DNA of 15,349 nucleotides. Origin: Oscillospiraceae bacterium (GTDB lineage: Bacteria > Bacillota > Clostridia > Oscillospirales > Oscillospiraceae). Below are positions 7,101-12,978 of the stretch, piece by piece. The position numbers and the translations under genes are program-made. Under the pieces are notes generated by a model. It was given only the letters and a program-made list of their open reading frames with translations. It had not been told where the DNA came from and did no database searches. The stretch's first letter is position 1. Each line of letters opens with the position of its first letter. The stretch covers positions 1 to 15,349 of the forward strand of contig WQVW01000010.1 of the NCBI GenBank assembly GCA_009785655.1, read 5' to 3'.

Positions 7101-7955
7101 GGTACGCCGCTTGATATTATTCTCAACCCACTGGGCGTCCCATCTCGTATGAACATCGGGCAAGTGCTGGAAGTTCACTTGGGATACGCCGCGCATACAC
7201 TGGGCTGGAAAGTCGCGACGCCAATTTTCAACGGCGCGAACGAGCAGGATATATGGGACACACTGAAGCTGGCCGGACTGCGTGAAGACGGCAAAAGCGT
7301 ATTATATGATGGGCGAACCGGGGAGTCGTTTGACAACCCCGTCACCGTCGGCTATGTATACTTCTTGAAACTGCACCATCTTGTGGATGACAAGATACAT
7401 GCCCGATCCACTGGGCCTTACAGCTTGGTCACGCAGCAGCCGCTTGGCGGAAAAGCCCAATTCGGCGGACAGCGATTCGGAGAAATGGAAGTCTGGGCAC
7501 TGGAGGCTTATGGTGCCGCGTATACACTGCAAGAGATTTTGACGGTCAAGTCTGATGACGTGACCGGCAGGGTGCGGACTTACGAGGCGATTGTCAAAGG
7601 CAATAATATCCCGAAACCGGGTGTGCCGGAATCGTTTAAGGTGCTTGTGAAAGAACTGCAATCCCTGTGTTTGGACGTGCGGGTGCTGGATGAAAACGGC
7701 GTGAAAATCGAATTGCAAAGCAATGACGATGACGACATGGGCGACAATATGCGTGACAAAAGTTTCTATCAAAGTGATGATGACGAGTTCTCTGCCAGCG
7801 GCTACTCGATTACTGAGGTCACCGAAGACATGCTTGACGAAGAAATGCTGGGCGGCACCGATGACGACGAGGACGATGGTTTAGAAGATCCCGGCGATTA
7901 TGAAGAGGAAACGTTCGATTTCCCGGATGATAATGAAGAGGAGGCAAGCGAATAA
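4164..7955 (+). CDS. rpoB: DNA-directed RNA polymerase beta subunit
   Basis: RpoB is one of the two large catalytic subunits of RNA polymerase. I place the start at ATG 4164 (MPRDVVYGK) behind GGGAGTGA, giving 1263 residues; a GTG nine bases earlier lies inside that SD site and is less likely. The rifampicin-binding region is seen at residues 501-530 (GSSPLSQFMDQTNPLAELTH then KRRLSALGPGGL). Residues equivalent to E. coli D516, H526 and S531 are wild type (D510, H520, S525); the position equivalent to E. coli Q510 is Pro. PIETPEGPNIGL follows, and GDKMAGRHGNKG is near 952-963. An insert near 300-350 (PLTGEVIAEAGELL) resembles the extra segment seen in clostridial RpoB. The last 78 residues form a strongly acidic tail. 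The stop overlaps the rpoC start as TAATG. Confidence 0.98.
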   Translation: MPRDVVYGKTIRKSYAKTEEIQEMPNLLEVQKFSYDWFLESGLREVFRDVAAITDHTGNLELTFIDYNMNEKPKYSVEECKARDTTYAAPLKVSVRLRNKETEEIKEQEIFMGDFPIMTNAGTFIINGAERVVVSQIIRSPSVYYERKTDIKTAVMIHAATLIPYRGAWLEYETDASENFYVRVDKNRKLPVTWLLRAVGRPNQNVYTHLSISGAEGGAETNEQLKAIFGDDERIIATLEKDVCRNSDEALIELYKRLRPGDPPTIDSAQTLLQNLFFDARRYDISTVGRYKFNKKLAIWPRIAGQTLTQPVADPLTGEVIAEAGELLTRERAEALDARGVNDVFVHVDGREVKVFANGMVKMDEFVDFNPEAELGIKERVRFIVLKDLLEKYSGEELKEAIVENLDLLIPKHLIPDDIFASVNYLNCIAHGIGGPDDIDHLGNRRMRSVGELLQNQFRVGFSRMERVIRERMTLQDLDIITPQSLINIRPVTAAIKEFFGSSPLSQFMDQTNPLAELTHKRRLSALGPGGLSRERASFDVRDVHYSHYGRMCPIETPEGPNIGLISYLASYAKVNEYGFMIAPFRKVDKESGRVTDEVVYLAADMEDQYFIAQATEPIDENGYLVNERITCRHRDEIVAVNRDRIDFIDISPSMMVSIATAMIPFLENDDANRALMGANMQRQAVPLLMPEAPIVATGIEHKCAVDSTVVLTAHGEGTVTYVSATRITVDYNGTGPVDHMLTKFSRSNQGTCTNQRPIVNAGDYVKAGDILADGPSTSEGEISLGKNILVGFMTWEGYNYEDAILINERLAMDDVFTSIHIEEHEIDARDTKLGPEEITRDIPGVGEDSLRYLDERGIISVGAEVQAGDILVGKVTPKGETDLTAEERLLRAIFGEKAREVRDTSLKVPHGESGIVVDVKVFTRENGDELNPGVNMVVRCYIAHKRKISVGDKMAGRHGNKGVVSRILPKEDMPYLPDGTPLDIILNPLGVPSRMNIGQVLEVHLGYAAHTLGWKVATPIFNGANEQDIWDTLKLAGLREDGKSVLYDGRTGESFDNPVTVGYVYFLKLHHLVDDKIHARSTGPYSLVTQQPLGGKAQFGGQRFGEMEVWALEAYGAAYTLQEILTVKSDDVTGRVRTYEAIVKGNNIPKPGVPESFKVLVKELQSLCLDVRVLDENGVKIELQSNDDDDMGDNMRDKSFYQSDDDEFSASGYSITEVTEDMLDEEMLGGTDDDEDDGLEDPGDYEEETFDFPDDNEEEASE
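7939..7944 (+). promoter_or_regulatory. Shine-Dalgarno site of rpoC inside rpoB
   Basis: AGGAGG lies ten bases before the rpoC ATG and is encoded within the acidic Glu-rich end of RpoB. It supports translation of rpoC from its overlapping ATG. Confidence 0.8.
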
Positions 7956-10900
7956 TGAGTGGAATGCCTTTCGACGCAATGCAAATCGGTCTTGCTTCTC
8001 CGGACATGATACAAAGCTGGTCCAGCGGCGAAGTAAAAAAGCCGGAAACAATCAACTACAGAACATTAAAACCAGAACGTGACGGGCTGTTCTGCGAAAA
8101 AATATTCGGCCCGACCAAAGACTGGGAATGCCATTGCGGCAAATATAAGAAGATACGCTATAAAGGCAAAATATGCGACAGATGCGGCGTTGAGGTGACC
8201 AAATCAAACGTCCGCCGTGAGAGAATGGGGCATATCGAGCTGGCGGCACCGGTATCACATATTTGGTATTTTAAAGGCATCCCATCCAGAATGGGACTGC
8301 TTTTGGATCTCACACCGCGGATACTTGAAAAAGTGCTGTATTTCGCGACCTATATTGTCATAGATCCGGGAGACACGCCGCTGCGTAAAAACCAGATTTT
8401 GACTGAAAAAGAATACCGCGAAATGCGCGAAAAATACGAGGACGATTTCAGGGCCGGCATGGGTGCTGAAGCCATCCGCGATCTGTTGGCCGATATTGAT
8501 ATCGAAAAATTTTCGGAACAATTGAAAGCCGAATCGCGTGAGGCTGCCGGGCAAAAAAAGGCAAAACTTGTGAAAAGGCTTGAAGTGGTTGAGGCGTTCC
8601 GGCAATCCGGCAATGACCCGACATGGATGATAATCAACGTACTGCCTGTCATCCCGCCAGAAATACGCCCAATGGTTCAGCTCGACGGCGGCAGATTCGC
8701 CACGTCCGATCTGAACGACTTGTATCGCCGCGTGATTAACAGGAACAACCGCCTGAAACGCCTGATGCAGCTAAACGCACCCGATATCATTGTCAGAAAC
8801 GAAAAGCGTATGCTGCAAGAAGCGGTTGACGCGTTGATTGACAACGGCCGCCGCGGCAGGGCCGTGACGGGGGCGAATTCCCGCGCATTAAAATCGCTGT
8901 CCGATATGCTGAAAGGCAAGCAGGGCAGATTCCGTCAAAACCTGCTTGGAAAGCGCGTGGACTATTCCGGCAGATCGGTTATTGTTGTTGGCCCGGACTT
9001 GAAACTCTATCAGTGCGGCGTGCCGAAAGAAATGGCAATTGAGCTTTTCCGCCCATTTGTGATGAAAAAGCTGGTGGAGGACGGAATCTCCAACAACATC
9101 AAATCCGCAAAGAAAATGGTGGACAGAGGCGTCACCGAAGTCTGGGACGCGCTCGAAGTGGTGATCAAAGAACATCCTGTTCTGCTGAACCGCGCACCAA
9201 CGCTGCACAGATTGGGTATCCAAGCATTTGAACCGATTTTGGTCGAAGGCCGCGCACTCAAGCTGCACCCGCTGGTATGTACGGCGTATAACGCAGACTT
9301 TGACGGTGACCAGATGGCGATACACGTGCCACTGTCGGCCGAGGCGCAGGCAGAAGCCAGGATTCTTATGCTGTCAGCAAACAATCTTCTGCACCCGAAA
9401 GACGGGCAGCCTGTCACCGTACCAACTCAAGATATGATTCTCGGTGCATATTATCTGACATTCCAGCGCGATGATGAAATCGGCTCTGGCAAACATTTTG
9501 TATCGCCGGACGAAGCGCTGATGGCATATCAGTGCGGCGACGTTGGCATACACGCGCCAATACATGTGCGTGTGACAAAAGATGTGGACGGAGTGAAAGA
9601 AAGCAAAGTCATTGCAACAACGGTGGGTCGGATTATATTCAACGAGCCGATTCCGCAGGATCTTGGATTCGTAGACAGAACAGACCCGGCGCATATGTTC
9701 GAGTATGAAATAGACTTCCAAACAGGCAACAAACAGCTGGAAAATATCATAGAGCGTTGTATCGCAAGGCATGGTTTCACGCGCTCAGCAAAGCTTTTGG
9801 ATGATATCAAGGCGTTGGGTTTCCAATTCTCCACCCAAGGCGCGATCACGATATCCATATCCGACATGACAGTGCCGGATGAAAAATGGACATTGATCAG
9901 TGAAACTGAACAGAAAGTCGTGGCGATTGAAAATCAGTTCCGGCGCGGCTTTATCACCGACGAAGAACGGTACCGCCTGGTCGTGAAAGAGTGGGAAAAA
10001 ACCACAAAAGACGTCACCGACGCGCTGACAAGCACGCTCAACGAGTTGAATCCTATCTATATGATGGCAAACTCCGGCGCGAGAGGCAGCATGAACCAAA
10101 TCAGACAGCTGGCCGGTATGCGCGGACTGATGGCCAACGCAGCCGGACGGACGATCGAAATCCCGATCAAGGCAAACTTCCGCGAAGGCTTGACTGTGCT
10201 TGAATACTTCATCTCGTCCCGCGGCGCGCGTAAAGGACTTGCTGATACGGCACTGCGTACGGCGGACTCCGGATACCTGACTCGCCGCCTGGTCGATGTT
10301 TCGCAGGATGTCATCGTCCGTGCGCACGATTGCGGCACACAGGATGGGATTGTCGTTTCCGAAGTCATTGAACACGGCAGCGTTTTGGAGACATTCGGCC
10401 AAGTTATCCATGGGCGTTATCCTACGGATGATGTAATTGACGAGTCAACAGGCGAACTGCTGTTCTCAAAAGACAATATGTTGAACGTAAATGATGCGGA
10501 TAAACTTATGGCACATGGCATCGCTTCATTGAAAATACGCACGGTTCTGGACTGTGAGGCTGAAAGCGGCATCTGCGCAAAATGTTACGGCGTAAACCTC
10601 GCCACCGGCGGCGCAGTGTCAATCGGTGAAGCCGTCGGCGTTATCGCCGCACAGTCAATCGGCGAACCGGGTACGCAGCTGACGATGAGAACGTTCCATA
10701 CCGGCGGCGTCGCGGGTGACGATATCACGCAAGGACTCCCGCGTATCGAAGAGCTGTTCGAGGCGAGAAAACCGAAGAAAATGTCAATACTCGCCGACAT
10801 TGACGGTGTTATTGAAGTTGAGGAAACGCGCAAAAGTGCCGTTGTCGCAATTACAATCAAAAATGAAAAAGAAGACGGCGAGGCAAAGGTATACCAATCA

Positions 10901-11596
10901 CCGTATTCGGCAGGCATCAGGGTGAGATCCGGCGACATGGTAAAAGCCGGTGATAAACTGACCGATGGTGCGTTAAACCCGCATGACGTTATGCGGATAC
11001 TCGGCAAAACCGCCGCCCAGTCCTACCTGATCTCTGAGGTTCAGAAAGTTTATCGCCAGCATGGTATTGATATAAACGACAAGCATATTGAAGTCATCGT
11101 TCGTCAAATGATGAGAAAGGTCAGGGTCGAAGATGGCGGAGATACCGATCTCTTGACCGGCACGACAGTGGATTTAGGCGACTTCAGGCAGGCTAACATC
11201 GCTTTGCAGGCAAAAACACCGCCCGAAGGAGAAGACGAGTTGCGTCCTGCCGTATCCTCACCGCTTCTGATGGGCATAACCAAAGCCTCACTGGCAACGG
11301 AGTCATTCTTGTCAGCCGCCTCATTCCAAGAGACTACAAAAGTCTTGACCGAAGCCGCGATAAAAGGCAAGGTAGACAGACTTGTCGGCCTGAAGGAAAA
11401 CGTGATCATCGGCAAGCTTGTCCCCGCCGGCAGCGGACTCGCCATGTACAGAAAATTCGACAGCGAATCCGAGTCTGTCAGCCGCGCTTATTCCGAAGTG
11501 ATAGACTATGCGTCACCGATGGTTGATTCTGTCGTACAAGCGCCGGAGAATGACATTGATCTATCAGTACTGATAGGCTCCGGGAACGCGCTGTAA
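7955..11596 (+). CDS. rpoC: DNA-directed RNA polymerase beta' subunit
   Basis: RpoC is the second large catalytic subunit of RNA polymerase; 1213 residues is normal for Firmicutes. The N-terminal zinc ribbon ligands are C59, C61, C74 and C77 (ECHCG then CDRCG). The catalytic Mg-binding motif NADFDGD is at 446-452. The second zinc site is formed by C793 with C867, C874 and C877 (CEAESGICAKC). The trigger-loop and bridge region shows MRTFHTGGVAGDDITQGLPR and the downstream RIEELFEARKPKK. The ATG overlaps the rpoB stop by one base and has AGGAGG upstream, so the two subunits are likely made in coupled fashion. The gene ends in tandem stops, TAATAA. I see no large lineage insert and no sign of truncation. 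Confidence 0.98.
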   Translation: MSGMPFDAMQIGLASPDMIQSWSSGEVKKPETINYRTLKPERDGLFCEKIFGPTKDWECHCGKYKKIRYKGKICDRCGVEVTKSNVRRERMGHIELAAPVSHIWYFKGIPSRMGLLLDLTPRILEKVLYFATYIVIDPGDTPLRKNQILTEKEYREMREKYEDDFRAGMGAEAIRDLLADIDIEKFSEQLKAESREAAGQKKAKLVKRLEVVEAFRQSGNDPTWMIINVLPVIPPEIRPMVQLDGGRFATSDLNDLYRRVINRNNRLKRLMQLNAPDIIVRNEKRMLQEAVDALIDNGRRGRAVTGANSRALKSLSDMLKGKQGRFRQNLLGKRVDYSGRSVIVVGPDLKLYQCGVPKEMAIELFRPFVMKKLVEDGISNNIKSAKKMVDRGVTEVWDALEVVIKEHPVLLNRAPTLHRLGIQAFEPILVEGRALKLHPLVCTAYNADFDGDQMAIHVPLSAEAQAEARILMLSANNLLHPKDGQPVTVPTQDMILGAYYLTFQRDDEIGSGKHFVSPDEALMAYQCGDVGIHAPIHVRVTKDVDGVKESKVIATTVGRIIFNEPIPQDLGFVDRTDPAHMFEYEIDFQTGNKQLENIIERCIARHGFTRSAKLLDDIKALGFQFSTQGAITISISDMTVPDEKWTLISETEQKVVAIENQFRRGFITDEERYRLVVKEWEKTTKDVTDALTSTLNELNPIYMMANSGARGSMNQIRQLAGMRGLMANAAGRTIEIPIKANFREGLTVLEYFISSRGARKGLADTALRTADSGYLTRRLVDVSQDVIVRAHDCGTQDGIVVSEVIEHGSVLETFGQVIHGRYPTDDVIDESTGELLFSKDNMLNVNDADKLMAHGIASLKIRTVLDCEAESGICAKCYGVNLATGGAVSIGEAVGVIAAQSIGEPGTQLTMRTFHTGGVAGDDITQGLPRIEELFEARKPKKMSILADIDGVIEVEETRKSAVVAITIKNEKEDGEAKVYQSPYSAGIRVRSGDMVKAGDKLTDGALNPHDVMRILGKTAAQSYLISEVQKVYRQHGIDINDKHIEVIVRQMMRKVRVEDGGDTDLLTGTTVDLGDFRQANIALQAKTPPEGEDELRPAVSSPLLMGITKASLATESFLSAASFQETTKVLTEAAIKGKVDRLVGLKENVIIGKLVPAGSGLAMYRKFDSESESVSRAYSEVIDYASPMVDSVVQAPENDIDLSVLIGSGNAL

Positions 11597-11616
11597 TAAG
11601 GGACAAACGCATGTGA

Positions 11617-11719
11617 AGAACCGCCCATCGGCCTTGCCGCCCCTCCGTGGGAGGGGAACAGGGAAGCGCCGCACCCAAATCCCCTCCTTGGAAGGACGCC
11701 ACAAAGGTGGGGTGGTTCT
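11617..11719. repeat. Degenerate inverted-repeat element (MITE/REP-like) between rpoC and rpsL
   Basis: The two ends are imperfect inverted repeats: AGAACCGCCC at the left and, on the opposite strand at the right end, AGAACCACCC. The similarity continues inward with mismatches over about 40 bases per arm. Inside are a perfect hairpin CCCCTCC-GTG-GGAGGGG (11640-11656) and a second CCCCTCCTTGGAAGGA palindromic segment near 11681-11696. It is much more GC-rich than the flanking intergenic DNA and has no U-tract, so it is not a normal intrinsic terminator. From memory, related GGTGGTTCT / CCCCTCCTTGGAAGG intergenic repeats occur in many Firmicutes genomes, but the family and copy number here are not established. 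It encodes no convincing protein. Confidence 0.65.
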
Positions 11720-11742
11720 CCTCGCATTTCTCAAACTACCTG

Positions 11743-11771
11743 TTGACGTATTCATGTTTTTGTGTTAGAAT
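11743..11771 (+). promoter_or_regulatory. Promoter of the rpsL-rpsG-fusA group
   Basis: TTGACG (11743-11748) and TAGAAT (11766-11771) are separated by exactly 17 bases. It lies between the repeat element and rpsL, so the str operon can be transcribed independently of rpoBC. The expected leader of about 48 nt contains a small hairpin, TGTGA (11781-11785) with TCACA (11794-11798). Confidence 0.85.
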
Positions 11772-11826
11772 AATTATTCGTGTGATGGAGTTTTCACATT
11801 AATTACTATAGGAAAGGAGGAATACA

Positions 11827-12240
11827 ATGCCAACATTTAATCAGCTCGTCAGAAAGGGCAGACAAACCCAGACTTATAAGTCAAACTCCCCAGCCATGCA
11901 GAAGGGGCTTAACACGCTGAAAAATAGGGAAACCGATCAAGCATCCCCGCAAAAACGCGGTGTGTGCACAGCGGTCAGGACATCAACGCCTAAGAAACCT
12001 AACTCAGCATTGCGGAAAATTGCCCGTATCAGACTGACAAACGGCTACGAAGTCACAGCGTATATCCCCGGCATCGGCCACAATCTGCAAGAGCACTCGG
12101 TAGTGATGATTCGCGGCGGGCGTGTGAAAGATCTGCCTGGCGTACGTTACCACATTATCCGCGGCACGCTGGATACCCAAGGTGTGGCTGACCGTAAGCA
12201 GAGCAGGTCAAAATATGGCGCAAAAATGCCAAAGTCTTAA
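11827..12240 (+). CDS. rpsL: 30S ribosomal protein S12
   Basis: S12 sits at the decoding centre of the small ribosomal subunit and affects tRNA selection fidelity. The 137-residue length and N-terminal MPTFNQLVRKGR match Firmicutes S12, which carry an N-terminal-half insertion relative to the E. coli protein. PQKRGVCTAV, TPKKPNSALRK and GHNLQEHSVVMIRGGRVKDL are all present. Residues where streptomycin resistance commonly arises are wild type: K56 (E. coli K42) and K101 (E. coli K87), with P104 intact. An excellent AAAGGAGG (11813-11820) lies six bases before the ATG. It is the first gene behind its own promoter and is followed by rpsG and fusA in the usual str order. A perfect 14-base palindrome overlaps its stop codon. 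Confidence 0.98.
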   Translation: MPTFNQLVRKGRQTQTYKSNSPAMQKGLNTLKNRETDQASPQKRGVCTAVRTSTPKKPNSALRKIARIRLTNGYEVTAYIPGIGHNLQEHSVVMIRGGRVKDLPGVRYHIIRGTLDTQGVADRKQSRSKYGAKMPKS

Positions 12241-12379
12241 GCTTATAAGCTTTATGCTTGCATGAAGGTAAATATATATTTTGCCTCTCATCGCTGGCAG
12301 ACACCGGACAACATTTTAACTGTTCGTTGACAAAGTCCGGAGTACCTGTGAAATCATTTATATGAAGGAGGGAAGTATA
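12241..12379 (+). promoter_or_regulatory. Structured rpsL-rpsG spacer, candidate S7 autoregulatory region
   Basis: The gap of 139 nt is longer than usual for this pair. It starts with the palindrome AAGCTTATAAGCTT (12239-12252) and holds a long-loop hairpin CCGGAC (12304-12309) with GTCCGG (12335-12340), extendable past one mismatch by AC/GT. Inside it AAC can pair with GTT. In E. coli, S7 represses its operon by binding the rpsL-rpsG intercistronic mRNA; whether this region does the same is inference. No promoter or U-tract terminator is apparent. Confidence 0.4.
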
Positions 12380-12850
12380 GTGCCCAGAAGAGGCAATGTA
12401 CCCAAACGTGAAGTCCTGCCGGATCCCATGTATAATTCCGTAATGGTTACAAGGTTAATCAACAGCATCATGCTGGATGGGAAAAAAGGTGTGGCGCAAA
12501 AAGTCGTTTACGGCGCGTTTACTATCATCGGTGAAAAAACCGGAAAAGAACCGCTGGACGTGTTTATCGAAGCACTGGAAAATATCATGCCAACGCTTGA
12601 AGTAAAAGCCCGGCGTGTTGGCGGTGCCACGTATCAGGTGCCGATTGAGGTAAGACCAGACCGGCGGCAGACATTAGGACTGCGCTGGCTAACAACTTAC
12701 ACCAGGGCTCGTAACGAGAAAACGATGAAAGAGCGTTTAGCCGGCGAGATAATGGACGCCACAAACAATTTAGGCGCCGCTGTCAAAAAACGCGAAGACA
12801 CGCATAGAATGGCAGATTCAAACAAAGCATTCGCACATTATCGCTGGTAA
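12380..12850 (+). CDS. rpsG: 30S ribosomal protein S7
   Basis: S7 is a primary assembly protein that nucleates the head of the 30S subunit by binding the 3' domain of 16S rRNA, and it contacts E-site tRNA. I choose GTG 12380 as start: AAGGAGGG (12365-12372) lies seven bases before it, and the resulting 156-residue protein MPRRGNVPKREVLPDP has exactly the usual bacterial length. The in-frame ATG at 12362 precedes and would swallow that SD site, so it is unlikely. Conserved segments include GGATYQVPIEVRP and LGLRWL, and the end reads AFAHYRW, as in Gram-positive S7. In E. coli S7 represses its own operon translationally. Confidence 0.97.
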   Translation: MPRRGNVPKREVLPDPMYNSVMVTRLINSIMLDGKKGVAQKVVYGAFTIIGEKTGKEPLDVFIEALENIMPTLEVKARRVGGATYQVPIEVRPDRRQTLGLRWLTTYTRARNEKTMKERLAGEIMDATNNLGAAVKKREDTHRMADSNKAFAHYRW

Positions 12851-12860
12851 GAGATATCAC

Positions 12861-12977
12861 ATGCGTACGTGCAGAATGAATTCACCTCGCAAAATAACTT
12901 TCGGTCTTTTTCGCCGGAAAGGGGCGGTATCATCCGTCCAAACAACTAATAGCATCAGATTAGAGAGGAGTGAGTGA
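12861..12977 (+). CDS. Possible 38-codon leader frame in the rpsG-fusA spacer (doubtful)
   Basis: An ATG ten bases after the rpsG stop opens a frame of 38 codons that fills the spacer and ends in a TGA one base before the fusA TTG start, with the stop inside the fusA SD region. The peptide is basic (MRTCRMNSPRKITF at its start, ending RLERSE) and matches nothing I know. The upstream AAGAGA is a weak ribosome binding site. A frame this short could be open by chance, so this is listed as a possibility only; if translated it could couple rpsG and fusA translation. Confidence 0.18.
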   Translation: MRTCRMNSPRKITFGLFRRKGAVSSVQTTNSIRLERSE

Positions 12978-12978
12978 T

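Noticed and set aside
11640..11656. CCCCTCC-GTG-GGAGGGG hairpin after rpoC, considered as the rpoBC terminator
   Set aside because: No U-tract follows; it is better explained as part of the inverted-repeat element.
11478..11755. Minus-strand open frames over the rpoC end and the rpoC-rpsL gap
   Set aside because: They are low-complexity readings of the GC-rich inverted-repeat element and the rpoC tail, with no start signals.
12262..12330. A 22-codon open frame in the rpsL-rpsG spacer
   Set aside because: It has no ribosome binding site and does not reach the rpsG start; expected by chance.
12898..12921. CTTTCGG / CCGGAAAG hairpin between rpsG and fusA, considered as a terminator
   Set aside because: The stem is short and bulged, the T-run is in the loop and not after the stem, and termination between these co-operonic genes is not expected.
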